A stretch of 64,000 nt of DNA from Epiperipatus broadwayi. Its lineage: Eukaryota; Onychophora; Udeonychophora; Euonychophora; Peripatidae. Location: assembly GCA_028023455.1 (NCBI GenBank), contig JAQFVV010000043.1, forward strand, positions 62,001 to 126,000. The letters are read 5' to 3'. Of this stretch, positions 10,691 to 22,895 are shown one piece after another (within the stretch, counting starts at the first letter, position 1; each line of letters opens with the position of its first letter). The position numbers and the translations under genes are program-made. The notes under the pieces were generated by a model. That model ran no database searches. It was not told the origin of the DNA and was given only the letters and a program-made list of their open reading frames with translations.

Positions 10691-13600
10691 CGAGACTCAG
10701 GTGTAATTAAATTAATTGAACATAAACATTGAACATCAAATTCTGTAACTGTTGGAGTGTGACTGCTTAATCTCACCTCTCAAGTCTAGATTGTGCAGTC
10801 TATTAGCAAGCAAGCTCTGGAATCTGCACCTATATTTTACTAAATGCAAATTTAATATTAGCATTGATGACTCCCCTTCCCTACAAACTAATTGATGATT
10901 GGATGGGTTGACCATCTGATTTCAAAAGAATGAAATCAAAATAAGTAATAAAAAACCTATAGAAACGAGATATTAATCCAATGTAATCTAGCCACAATTC
11001 AAAATTTTATAGTTCATCTTGGAAATTGTCCAAGTATCTTTGTTTTTAGGAAAGATCTTTTTGCCTTACTGGGGTGGTAGTTCATCTTGTATTTGGTCGC
11101 TATTTGGATATTCATGATAGTGACTGACTCTTTTATAAGCGATTTTTTCTGGGTTGAGATATTTTCTTACTTGATTGTAGCACATTGTAGATCTATTCCC
11201 TGGCATGGCCATTGGGATGTTAATTTTAATTAATTCTCATATCAGAAATTCATAGTTGTATGACGAGCAGTTCCATCCCCACATTATTCTCTCACTTCCT
11301 AGCCACACATGATTTATTCTTTTCTAACTTGTAACTTGGATTAGAAATAATAGTTTTATGAAATTCATGGTAGGTTCCTTTGGTCAATTTTCTCAGGTTG
11401 CAATTAAAGTGGTTTATGAGCTTTGATACTGAGCAGTGTTAAAATCACGAATAAATTACTTTTAGGAATTTATAAGATTAGCTCTTGAAAGTATAATTTG
11501 TTTGTCTTAGTTTTTGCTGATTTTTCCTTTCCTTCTGTTGTTATTTTTGTTTCTTTGGAGATATTCTATTTTCCAACGGCTGCCAATTATGTTTTAGAAT
11601 GAGGTGTTTTGAAATTGAATTTTAATCGAATATGTGTTAACTGGACAATGACAAGTTTAAGTTTCATTTGAAAGAAAAAAATTCATACTTATATTTTTAA
11701 AAGTATAGTTATTCTATATTGTATCATATTTGCTTTTTGATGTATTGGTTTAAGTTCACGCTTTTATTTGCATTGTTAACGTCATTTTGATATTTGTAAA
11801 AAATTTTACTGGATTAATAAACATTTAATATTCTTTTGTTTTTCGAGATTTTTGCTTGTTTGTGTTTGATTTTTAAAGTCAATAGTGACTTATTTTTTAG
11901 ACCATATAAGTCGCTTGATGGTGTTGTGGAGTACCAATTTCACATTAATATACCATTTTTGAGGCCATTTTAGCTAGCCTGTAAAACCACTTTACAAGGG
12001 CCTTTAGGTTTGCCTGTAAAACTGCTTTAAGTGGCCTGTAAAACGGCTGTTTAATGCAGTTTGCAAATTATATCACAATCCTCATTTGACTAGCGTAATA
12101 TGTCTTGATGCTTTGTTTCACTATTTCTGCGATCAGTTTAATTTTTACATTTTTTGCGGTATCATTTATGAGCATCTGTTTTTAAATGCCAGTGTTAATT
12201 GAAAATCTATTTTAAATTGATTGTCTTACACATGAAGTGACATAATTACTTTAATAATTGTAATGAGATTAGTTTTTGTGAAGAAACTAATGTTGAAAAT
12301 ATTTTTGGTAAGGGTATTGTCAAGCACGATTTGTAATATATCTCGTGACTTCATGCTCTTTTCGAGAACACAGTATTTGACAAAATGGCATACTATGCCA
12401 TGACATTAAGTTGAGCCACTTGCCAACAACAAGATGAGGCTGTTATTTTTTTAGGATAAAAAAATAATACCTGATGCTAAAAAATGCATTTGCGGTCAAG
12501 CAGTGTCGTTAAGAAAAGTGCAAACCTACATCGTCAAATGCGAGTTGACAACTTGCTATTGAAGGTGTTCCATACGCATGCAGATATGGTTCGACAGCTC
12601 TAGAATCCTTGAAAGCTTTGTGGCTTGTATATTTCTGTAGCTGCAACGAATTAACCATGAAAAGAGCCAGCGAAGAATTATTTAAATTCATTCCATACAT
12701 CTATTTTGAAACAAAATACATCCTATTTTTTTAATAAAAAAGTAACATTAAATTACGCTAAAAGAAGTCATCTAAAAACTAAATAATCACATCTGATTTT
12801 GTAACAAAAAGTCAATTACGCAGAGTGAAGTCAATAAAATAAAAAAATTAGGCAGAAACAAGAAGCAAATTAGGCCCTTTAAAAATAAAAAGAACTATGC
12901 CAAAAGTTTTCACCAAAAATAAATAATGACATATTTTTTTAAAAAAAATAAATTGTAACTAGAAGTCATTAAAAAAAGTCAATCTCAAAAAAAAAGTAAA
13001 AAGTTTTTTCTAAAAAAAAATCACATCTGATTGCTGTAAAAAAAATCACATCTGATTTTTAAAAAAAATTCAAATAACGTTTTTAAAAATCAATGTTGTA
13101 AAGGCCAGGTAACAATGTTTATGTGTATTAAAGAGTATAAAGTGACTTGTATGGTCTAAAAAATAAGTATATTCTGATCACCAGATAAGACGGGTGGGTG
13201 CAAAAGAAAGTTATTCCAGTGAGTACAAGAAAGTGAGTTTGAGGGAGGCTTCTGGAGTAAGAATCAGCTTTCTGTAAAGAGAAGTACTTGAATAAGTAGA
13301 TTTTTGTACATGAAAATATGACACCCCCTGAAAATAAACCCTATAGTCTTTTGGAGCAAAAATAATTGGGAAACAAAAAGTATTTTGTCTCTGTGGTCTT
13401 TTTTTTATTTCCACTTTTTTTAAGTCTTATTGCCTTCAGTCAGTTCTGTTAATTTACCAATTGCTCATTATGCTGTCAGTCTTCTAACTGCAGCAATAGG
13501 AATGGTTGTTTTTGCACAATCAACTTCCTTAGCTTAATACTTTGACCAGCAATTGTAATTCCAATCCTTTTTTTTGCAAAAGTTCTTGCCACTCAAAATC

Positions 13601-14866
13601 ATATTTGCAGTTCTCAGTTGTGATCTGGTTGATGTAATATAATCAGTGATGAATTACTTTGGGACAGGAGTTTCAAAAAATGTTCTTATATTTGGTTTCG
13701 AATAGAATGATCCAAATATTTTTGATGGTTCCTCTGCATTAGTAAAGTGGTATAAAAATGACCTATCTCAAATATCTGATTAGATCTCATTGTAAAGTAG
13801 TAGTAATTATCACCATTATTGATGATAATTAAGGAAATAATAAAGGTATGTCTTTTTTTCCAATATAGTATGTGGATATTTTAATATAGAATATTCATGA
13901 TTAAAGAGCTGCATCGATATAATTGTTCTTAGTGAAACGTAACGTCTTGAGAAAGACAGCATAGTGCTCGTTTTACTGACCTGTGTGCTATATTACTAAT
14001 AGTTGAATGTATTTGGAATATTTAAATAAAGGTAAATCTTTCTAGACATTCAATACTTAATATTAGATGACGGAAATTGTTAAATATATACATACAGCCA
14101 ATATATGTTTTCATCAAAGATTACTGTTCTTATTAACAAAGGCATTAAAATCTCTAAATCAGTCTTTTAATGGTACTAATCCAAACTTTCTGTACTTAAT
14201 TTTGAAGTATAAGCAGTGATAAAGTGAGCACATATGTTGCCTTTCTCAGGAACATAAATAACAAAATTTTTAGGAAAACACGTATTAACTGTTACAGAAT
14301 TTTTGCACAACTCTTGAATTGACTATGAAGAACTCTTAATTCAGGTTCAAAATAATAGCATATAGTTAAGAATCTCAATATAAAGATAATTAATATTGCA
14401 GGATTAGATATAGATTGTTGGGCACAGCATAAGCTTATATGCTACAAGATTAAAATAATAAAATAGATCCCATTTCGAATATATTAATAGGAAACTCTAA
14501 ATATTAAAATTGCCAGTTTGGATTTTTCAAACTTCTCTTATAACTTAAGACATGCATTATTTTGAAGAATATATATTGTGGATAAAAAAAGTATCAAAGG
14601 AAATACAGCATTAATGGGGAACTTCATAAGCAATATAGAGATTTAAAAGGCAGAAGTTCAACCATTGAAGATATTTAAAAAAATGATTATTTAAAATTTG
14701 GGAGATTGTCATTTGGTGAATGTGTTCACTTTAATGTTTCGTTATATTGAAAGTAATGTAAAAATCAGTTAAAATAGTGTGGAATATTTTTAAGTTTTTG
14801 AATAATGATTCAAGTATTCATCTGACAAAGATATCCTGCCTTATGATGTTTTAAATTATGAATATT
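10691..14866. other. AT-rich DNA with small repeats
   Basis: At 11980-12050 GCCTGTAAAACxxCT recurs three times in a short cluster. At 12830-13090 the sequence is an A-rich low-complexity tract with repeated ATCACATCTGATT. At 13978-14085 lies a single copy of one arm of the palindrome found at 19055-19472 (shared TTGAATGxATTTGGAATATT and TTAGATGA). Open frames at 12509 and 13211 have no support. Confidence 0.45.
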
Positions 14867-15211
14867 TTAACTTCAGAACTTTTAAAACAGGCAGAACTCA
14901 TACATATTGCCACATACAGCGAGCTAGAGTAATCAATGGATGCCAGAAGGCTTGTGCATAAAATCCCCATCTAGTGCCTACTCATCCAATATCCCCAGAC
15001 TAGTTTCTGGCTTGTGGCCTTCGTCAGTCTGGAGATATTGGATGAGTAGGCACTAGATGGGGATTTTATGCACAAGCCTTTGGCATCCATTGATTACTCT
15101 AGGTTGCTGTGTGTGACAATACATGTAGTGAGTTTTGCCTGTTTTAAAACAGTTATACACAAGCATAAGAAGTGGTGGTCATGTGATGTTTATTGGCTTA
15201 ACTTCAGAACT
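14867..15211 (-). mobile_element. family A hammerhead element A1 with 14-bp TSD
   Basis: The exact 14-bp duplication TTAACTTCAGAACT (14867-14880 and 15198-15211) bounds a 317-bp insert. The insert is a foldback: its left arm runs from GCCACATACAGC through CAATGGATGCCAGAAGG and CTCATCCAATATCCCC, and the right arm is the complement. The left arm carries a hammerhead motif on the minus strand. The right arm starts within 1-2 nt of the position equivalent to the ribozyme cleavage site. The right end also carries the family A terminal block GTCATGTGATGTTTATTGG. There is no open frame or poly(A) tail, so it is non-autonomous. Confidence 0.85.
14985..15035 (-). ncRNA. hammerhead ribozyme motif, family A (damaged stem I)
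   Basis: On the minus strand: core CTGACGA (15027-15021), stem II GGC/GCC with loop CACAA, core GAAA (15007-15004), short stem III AC-TA-GT, C17, then stem I strand TGGGGA. Two extra bases (GA) sit between the stem I 5' strand and the core, created at the foldback junction, so self-cleavage is doubtful. Confidence 0.55.
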
Positions 15212-18200
15212 ATTGAAGTTTTTTAGGAATATGTGGAATCATGAAGTTGTGCTACCAGAATTTAATATGGCTTTATTGTGTGTGCCAATTTATAAAAATA
15301 TGGTAGGAATGAAAAAGGTTGCAATCAATTACAGCGGTATTTTCAAGGTTTTTAATTGACTGCTTCTAGTTATAGATATGTGGTTACCAGAAACATAACA
15401 TGGTTTTAGAGTTAATAAACATTGTAGTAGTGATCTACTGCTAGACAAATGTAAAAAAAATATTTTGATTGAAGATGCAATTTGTGTCCTGCTTTTATTA
15501 GTTTGGTCATGCTATTTGAACTTAATATGAGCAGTATTGTTTGACATTAACTGCTTGTCCGTCAAATTATATTTATATTCCACATGTTCTCCATGATAGA
15601 TGAAGCACTTTTATTGATAAGATTTTGACAGTATGAATCAACACATACCTTCATAATTTTTTAATAGTTTGGAAGTTACAGTGCAACAAACCTCTACATT
15701 TCTGAATTGAACAAGCTGCTTAGTTGGATATAGAGCTGTTAATCTGCAAAATTTATTGTGTGGATGTGACAGGTATTCATAACATTTAAGGATGCTTTAT
15801 CAAAATACCAATATTTTCTTCAGCTTATAAGATGTGATACTAAACTAATGATCAGCTTTTCAAGCTAATGCACATGCGCTTTATGAATCTTAATAATAAA
15901 TGAATACTCTCACTTCCAACACAAGATAAAGTCTTTGTGAAAGAATAGAATGAATCCACCTATTCTTTCAACCCAAATGCTTAAGTATGGGCAAATCTTA
16001 AGTACTGGAAATGAGAGCGTGAAGATATTAACCAATTACTTTTACTATGTCTGAATGAATGATGTGATACTTTAAATCTATTATTATAAATGTATATCTT
16101 CATTAGATTTGGCATATGAAGCAATAGTATTTTATGGTAAACTTGGAAGAGGCAAATCCCCATTTGTTATAAATATTTCTCAAATATACTATAGAGTTTT
16201 GAAGTTAATTGTTTTACTGGTAAAATATGACAATTACGAAGGCTTATAAAGTTTAAAACAGCATTAGAAAATATGACTGAAGGATTGATTATGTTTTGAT
16301 ATGAAAATTGTAAAACTTAAAGCTAGATTGTGAAAATCATTTAAAAATATTAAACTTCCTTGACAACCCTGACTTCAATAAGAAAAGAACTTACTTTACT
16401 TAGATCAGCTGCATAGATATCCAATTTTAATAGCCAATATATGAAGACAAATATGAAAATATTTAAAAATTACTTAGATTACCAGAAAATCTGTAAATTA
16501 ACTTATTGTATTGGACATTGCAAAATGTTACAAGCAAATCTCATTTTTTTAAGAAAAATTAGCTTCCTTTTTCTGATTTATTATCGCATCTATTCGATTA
16601 ATTTTCATCATAATAACACGATGCAAAATTTATAGGAAATAATGTGGTTATATGTGGACTAATCAGTAAAAGTAAAGTGTAGATTGAGCTGCACTTACAC
16701 TTTACCTTTGATCTTATATAAGCATAACATTTATTGAAGTATTTATATGCAGAATATGATTTATATTTACTAATGTAATTTTAAGATACTAAAAGCTATT
16801 CTGAAATCAGTGAAAGGCTGAGTCTCGTATTTAATAACCACCAAATATTAAGCCAATCTTCAATTAATATAACTTTAATAGTGTGAATATAGATGAAATT
16901 AATAGGAAATACTAAAAACCATATACAAACTCAGCAAATGTAAACTGTAGAATGAGCCCATTAGCTAGAGTGTAGGTGGAGCTCAGCTAAATTTTACATT
17001 TAGACAGTTCACATATAACTGGATGGGGGTGGTCAATAGTTCCCTTTAATTTTCTCTTTACGTGTGCTATTAAAAGTATTCAAAACTAAGTTTTTTTTTA
17101 GAGTGGGGGATAAAAAGACATTTGCAGTAACATCCTTTTAAAAAAGTTTAATTTACTTGCTCTTTTTAATATGAAAATATCCTTTCATTAATATATTTTA
17201 GGGGAAAAAAATCCATAGTATTAAACTTTATTAATTATAAAATTGCTAATTATAGAATTTTTTTTAATATATGCTCAATGTTTATAATTTCTATTAAAAT
17301 TTGGGTCATATTTATATGTTGAAAATGATTGTTTTATATGTTGTATATTAAACAGTTTGCTTCTAATTGTGAATTTTAATGTTTATATCAAGGCTTAGAA
17401 CCAAATATGGATATGGTCAAACTATTGCAGTCACATTTTTATACAATATATTTTTGATATGTGTGAAAATTGGTATACTCACATAAATTTTACAATTAGT
17501 AATATCATGAACATTGGCTGTAAAAAGATTTTTATTAACTTAAAGATCCTATGTAACTGTCAATAGAAATTAACAAGGCAAAATTCTAATATTACTCCAT
17601 GCATCATTGCAGTTATTATATAATTATTAGTATGCTAAATATGGATGGACAACTTGCTATGTAACAGCTAGCATATGATTTTACATTTGAGTTTAAATCT
17701 AATACTATAGTTTTCTCAGATACCTAGTAGTTTATAAGTGAGATGTCAATTGGGTTTTATTGAAGGTCGGATAATATGTAAATAATCTTTTATACTTATA
17801 ACAAATTATGGACATTCTGAAGCTATAAAGGGATCAATCAATGCAGTGGGTTCCGATTGAAGGCAGAGGATCCTAAGGACGATTAGGTTACAAACATACT
17901 ACTGTTTATTGATACTCTTATTTAACTCTCTACAATTGTATATCTTCAAGATTGCATGAATTGAAAGAAGTCTAGTGTTTAATAGGAGGTTGACCGACTT
18001 TGAAAGTGTTTAAAGAATGTTTTTGAAAAGGGAACATGTTCTTAACTATTATAAATACAGAAATTAGAACAAAACCATTCTGCTTATTGTTTGCATTTCA
18101 GAATGGCAAGATTATTTCATAGAACAGATCAAATGCAGATAAGTCAAGTTTATGCTCTTAACAAATTTTATTTGGAAGTATATTTAGATGCACCAAATAA

Positions 18201-18400
18201 TTTGTATCGCAGGAAGTATTTTAAAATTGTGATTATTTTAATGCTACAACTTTGTGAACAAACATATAGAAACTGAAATGAAAGGGGAAATAGATTTGTA
18301 GATTTTTCAGAAAATCTGTGCATTATTTTTTGAGAATATTTCAAAGCATAAATGGACATGGAAGTATTCAAATCAAAGGGTATCAGAATTAGAATATAAT
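15212..18400. other. AT-rich DNA with a dispersed repeat at 15855-16060
   Basis: The segment 15855-16060 (AAGCTAATGCACATGCGCTTT, later AATAGAATGAATCCACCT and TATGGGCAAATCTTAAG) has a diverged direct copy at 39200-39420. The remainder shows nothing beyond AT-rich sequence. Open frames at 15135, 15981, 16441 and 18091 lack support. Confidence 0.5.
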
Positions 18401-18419
18401 CTGACTAACAGGAAATGTG

Positions 18420-19040
18420 TATTTTAAGATTCTACCCAGAAAGAATACTCTAACAAGTTTAAACTAGAATTCGCATTAAATTGTCAATAGATGTTTATGA
18501 AACTCTTACTTGAATAATAAAATCAGTTACAAAGCCAGTATAAACATTTTGAACGAAGACAAGAAATATATGAAAACTTTTATATGGTTCATTTAAAAGA
18601 AGTTAATAGTTGACATTTTATAAAATGAATACAGAAAAGAGTTAATGATGGTATTAAAAAATATAAATGTGAATTGGCAAGGAAAGCTATAAAAAAAACC
18701 TAACATCTTGATATTGGACCAAAAGCTTCAGCAAGAAGTAGGAAAGATGGCTCTAGTAATGAAAATAACGGACATTAGAAGTATGTGGAAGAGTTTTATA
18801 AAGAATTAGATACGAAAGCAAGGTAACTAAAGTTATAACATTTTAAAATATCAAGTATTTAAAGTGAAGAAATTAGACATGCAATTAAATCTGTAAAGAA
18901 TGGGAACTTTAGGAAATGACAATTATCAATTTTTAAAATGAGATGAAAAGTAGAGAAATTATTATGCCACATTGGTAAAAATGGTTGGATGACTGTAGAA
19001 ACTTGCCAAGAGTATGGACAATAATGATAATTTCATCAAG
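18420..19040 (+). pseudogene. decayed LINE fragment upstream of and into RT domain
   Basis: With several stops and shifts, the + strand reads a pre-RT linker and the start of a LINE reverse transcriptase: a stretch like EEIRHAIKSVKNG (about 18868-18905) corresponds to the EI-x-AI-x-x-K-N-G-K-A-x-G-x-D signature, and NLPRVWTIM (about 19000-19028) to the LP-x-x-W motif. No catalytic motif is left before the palindrome at 19055. It is a dead relic; clade not assignable. Confidence 0.45.
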
Positions 19041-19054
19041 ACAAGGGTAATCTC

Positions 19055-19472
19055 AGCTGTATTTTTATATTGGACTATTTCCATCATCTAATATGTGTGT
19101 TGAATGTCTTTAGAAAAGTTTAATTTTAGTTAAATATTCCAAATGCATTCAACTGTTAGTAATATCACAGCAAACAGGTTAGTATATGCACCAACTGTTA
19201 GTAATATCACAGCAAACAAATGTTAGTAATATCACAGCAAACAGGTTAGTATATGCACTAACTGTTAGTAAGCTGTGATATTACTAACAGTTAGTGCATA
19301 TACTAACCTGTTTGCTGTGATATTACTAACAGTTGGTGCATATACTAACCTGTTTGCTGTGATATTACTAACAGTTGAATGCATTTGGAATATTTAACTA
19401 AAATTAAACTTTTCTAAAGACATTCAACACACATATTAGATGATGGAAACAGTCCAATATAAAAATAAAGCT
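19055..19472. repeat. 418-bp near-perfect palindrome with tandem core
   Basis: Left arm 19055-19262 and right arm 19265-19472 are reverse complements (outer ends AGCTGTATTTTTATATTGG and CCAATATAAAAATAAAGCT). Inside each arm the unit TGTTAGTAATATCACAGCAA with GGTTAGTATATGCAC is tandemly repeated. The identical 15-mer ACAAGGGTAATCTCA occurs on both sides (19041 and 19505), which could be a target duplication with some extra sequence. One arm occurs alone at 13978-14085. No coding sequence: a foldback, MITE-like element. Confidence 0.75.
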
Positions 19473-19789
19473 AGAACACCATCATCACAAACCTTCAGAA
19501 AAACAACAAGGGTAATCTCAGTTTGTTGGGTGATATTTCTGAATGCATAGAAAAGCTGACAACAAAATACAAGGCTCTGCATCTACAATCAATATAAATT
19601 AGGCAGTACTGGAAGTAGAAGTTTTCTTCAAATATCCATAAGCTATAATTGAACCTTGCCCTATAATAAAAAAAAACATTTTGCACCAAATTCTATTGTG
19701 TCTGTGTATTTTACCTGATGTAATAAAACAAACTGATTATTACTAATATGACTAAATAAAAGAGCATGTGATGAAGGATAATGTACTAA

Positions 19790-20245
19790 GAAATTTATTT
19801 AATTTGTAACAAAAATTGGTAAAATAAAACATGAAGGGTCAGAATGACTAACATCATGGGTAGGATGACAACCTTGGCACTAACATGCTTTGAACGTTCC
19901 ATCATCAGATTTTCAATGAAATGGATGGCTGAAGAGTTGTGGGTTGGAGTAGTTTGAAGCCTGTCCATTAAAGTATGAAGATTGACTATCTTATTATAAA
20001 ACTGAGCACTGATTGTATATATGCGTGGAGATAGTAATCTGGACCAACTGATGATTGCTGTTTTAGCATGAAATACATATTGGTAATTATTTATCTTTTC
20101 AACATGTGTTGGTGGTTCAGCAATATGAGATGGCATGGAGAATTGAGGGTCATGCAAAAGTCTGAGTTCAAATCCCTTATACATTACATTATAGGTGCAG
20201 GTGTATGTAAGCCTGTACAGTGTATTAAATTAAAAATAAAATATA
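19790..20245 (+). mobile_element. family B hammerhead element B1
   Basis: Shares with the other family B copies the ordered blocks GGGTCAGAATGAC, TTTGAACGTTCCATCATCAG, TTTTCAATGAAATGGATGG, GCCTGTCCATTAAAGTATGA, AACTGAGCACTGATT, the hammerhead at 20043-20083, then TATTTATCTTTTCAACATGT and a GTTCxAATCCC-like 3' end. Open frames at 19795-20184 (minus) and 20068-20295 lie wholly inside this repeat and are not genes. Confidence 0.7.
20043..20083 (+). ncRNA. hammerhead motif, family B
   Basis: Stem I 5' strand ACCAA, core CTGATGA (20048-20054), stem II TTGC/GCAT with loop TGTTTTA (first pair U-U), core GAAA (20070-20073), stem III ATA-CA-TAT, then TGGT. One base is missing between stem III and the stem I 3' strand compared with the 57268-57311 copy, so activity is uncertain. 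Confidence 0.55.
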
Positions 20246-21223
20246 GTAATTCTGGAGTTATGAAGATGAAAACATTTAGTACTACAACATTTTGACAGTG
20301 AACTCTTAATTGAAAGATTGATGATGGACATATTGGTGGCCTTGTCAGTTAATGAGACTTGTTGAAATGTTTGCCTAGTATTGGTAAGATTTCCTGATCA
20401 TCATTTATGGGATATATATATTTACCATATATATATTACTACATATACATTATTGAGTAAATAGTAATTTAAAGTGAGTGGTCTATCCTCACGCTTTTCT
20501 TGCCAGTACTTCAGATTACTCATATATAAGCATTTGAGTTGTAGGAATAAGTGGATTCATTTTATTCCTGCATAAATACTATATCTTGTATTGGAAAGGA
20601 AAGTATTCATTTATTATTAACACTCGCAAAAAGCGCTTGCACAATTAGCTTGAAAGGCTGATATTTGAATGTAATACAATTGTAGGCATAGCGCTATATA
20701 AAAATAAATGCTTATTATCGAGTATTGTTTAAAAGACGACTCAATGGGATTTTTCATTTATGTGGACTGATACAATTAATAAATGCCCCCTCGGGCACCA
20801 TTTTGTAACTTTGCTGATAAATGTCCAGAAACTCGTGTTCGAATCTTTATTAGGTCTTCATCCCATTAAGCAGTAGCTTGCAGACATATTAGACTCAAAC
20901 ACGATATTGCACAATATAACTAGTTAATCTAAATCATTTTTTTCAATTAAGTTTATTTAGGTAATACCAAAAAAAAAAAAAAAAATGAACTAATACTTTC
21001 CCTCTTATATAATTGACTACAATTCTTTAAATAAAAAAATGTAATATCAAGCAGGCATTCAATATTATTACGTTTATAATATTTCCATTATATTTTATCT
21101 CAACAATTTAAACCAAATTAGAGATATCACTCACCCCCTCTCCCATGCCTGATCTATGTTTTAACTATGAACATTTCAAAATAATAATTTTCACAAGAAA
21201 ATATATACAATATAATTTATTAA
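20246..21223. other. AT-rich, nothing seen
   Basis: No gene or clear repeat apart from T/A runs (for example A-run at 20971-20986). Confidence 0.5.
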
Positions 21224-21750
21224 CTGAAATACAGGCTTATTATATACCTATATCAATATATGTAATATATAGGGTACATGAGCACAGACTTTCACACGAC
21301 CCACCACTCTCCACTCTATTTCATAACACTGATACACCTGAACACATATACCCTATATATTACATATATTGATACAGGTATATAATAAGCCTGTATTTCA
21401 GTTATTACATAGTAGAGATGTCTGCCCATCTCTCGTATATGTATTAAATAGATTACTTCCTGCACATGAGGGGTCAGATTGACTTTAGGTCAACATGGTG
21501 TGACGAAAATCTCGGGCTCAGGGTGGCCTTTGAGCGTTCCACCACCATATTTTCAATTGGATGGATGGTTGGAGTGCAGAGTGGATTAAAGCCTGTCCAC
21601 TAAAGTATGAAGATTGGTTATCTTAATATATATCTGAGCACTTATTGCATATATGTGTAGAGATGATAATCTGGACCAACTGACGATTGCTGGTTTAACA
21701 TGAAATATGTATATTGGTGATTATTTATCTTTTCGACATATACCCCATAT
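21224..21750 (+). mobile_element. family B hammerhead element B2 with palindrome
   Basis: The left part (21224-21402) is a palindrome: GAAATACAGGCTTATTATAT and its complement flank a core with TTTCACACGACCCACCACTC. The right part has family B blocks GGGGTCAGATTGACTTTAGG, GCCTGTCCACTAAAGTATGA and the hammerhead at 21675-21718. The open frame 21145-21372 falls in the palindrome. Confidence 0.65.
21675..21718 (+). ncRNA. hammerhead ribozyme motif, family B
   Basis: Stem I strand ACCAA, core CTGACGA (21680-21686; position 7 may vary), stem II TTGC with ACAT (one lost pair), core GAAA (21702-21705), stem III ATA-TG-TAT (3 bp, 2-nt loop), A at 21713 as cleavage-site base, then TTGGT, which pairs perfectly with ACCAA. 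All core bases are present. Confidence 0.65.
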
Positions 21751-22779
21751 ATTAATATGATTTATTAAAATAAAGAATGATATATAATCCTTTTCAAAGA
21801 AAAACTATAATACTAGTAGTCATAAATAAGATTTTTCTATTTTATCACGTGATATGTATTAAAATCCTCAATTTTCTTATTGTGTAAGTGCTTAGAATTA
21901 TGTCTGTTGACAGCTAGAAGTTCTTAATTTCCTGTATATTAGTGGCGAACCATGAAATTTTTGAATAGGAGTGTTCTATTACCATATCACTACAAACGAA
22001 AACAAAACAGAACAGTTTTCATTTTGCAACCACACAATCATTTTATTTTTCCATACAAATCATTGTTAAAAGCTGTAATGTATTTTTTATTTTTATTAAC
22101 GGCTGTTTGACAAATATCTGGAGTAGATCAACCTTTATTTTTTTATTTCAATTCTTTCATGTAATGACAACTGGAAAAATATAATTTTTTTATGTATTCA
22201 GCACTAACACCCATTGTGAGAAATATTTTATATAATATTTTGTTTTGTTATATATTTTTTAATAACAAATATATATTAATTACAAGAAAAAAAACAGAGT
22301 ATTTTGTTGCCCTTAAATGAAACAATAAAAAATTATTCATTCTGAAGAGAACCCAGAATAGATAAATATATCATACTCAATAAGTACTAATGCTGTCTGT
22401 GATTTGCTTCAATGGAGCTAGTTATGTGCATTGAATTTTTTTTTTAAACTATTTAATTACAGATTTTTTTAAAAAACAACAACTCCCCCTTTTCAAAAGA
22501 CAAGAAAAAAAAATGTCTTTAAAAATTTAAATTTGCTTTTAAAAATAGATCGTATTAAATATTAATTTAATAACAAAGTTTTTTATTTAACATTTAATTT
22601 TAGTATCTCCTTTTTTTTCTTATAAAATACGTCAACCTTCAGTCATTTCTACTTTCTCTTTAATACAATTAAGAATACCTTTTAAAATTAACTGATTGTA
22701 ACTTAATTATTACAATTAGATTTTTATTTCTACAAAAAGAGAAATAAAATAGCTGAAAGCTATACTTTCCAAATATACA
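21751..22779. other. AT-rich, nothing seen
   Basis: Homopolymer-rich AT sequence without supported features. Confidence 0.5.
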
Positions 22780-22895
22780 TTTTTTTTTCTTCTCATATGT
22801 CATAGCATCGGCCGGGACGCGAACCCACACCCGTCTGCAACCAACTACTTGCTTGCAAGGCGGGTGCGATGACCTCTCGGCTAACAACGCTTGAC
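22780..22895 (-). mobile_element. tRNA-derived SINE
   Basis: Reading the minus strand, a tRNA-like body has an A-box-like TTAGCCGAGAGGTC, an anticodon-like CTTGCAA (TGC) and a B box GGTTCGCGTCC, followed by CCGATGCTATGACATATGAG and an A-rich tail. The tail sequence and body match the copy at 52388-52488. It is a tRNA-derived short interspersed element; the extra bases between anticodon and B box argue against a working tRNA gene. Confidence 0.7.

Noticed and set aside
12509-12700. 63-codon minus frame
   Set aside because: Slightly GC-richer and protein-like, but no homology signature or splice border that I can defend.
19795-20295. Open frames of 129 and 75 codons on opposite strands
   Set aside because: Both lie inside the family B repeat and are not conserved in other copies.
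22669-22887. 72-codon frame with Arg/Pro-rich start
   Set aside because: Falls on the tRNA-derived SINE; the apparent protein is antisense/sense of the tRNA-like body.
22780-22895. Functional tRNA-Ala gene
   Set aside because: Has A and B boxes and a TGC loop, but an extra insert between anticodon and T arm and a SINE-type tail shared with a second copy.
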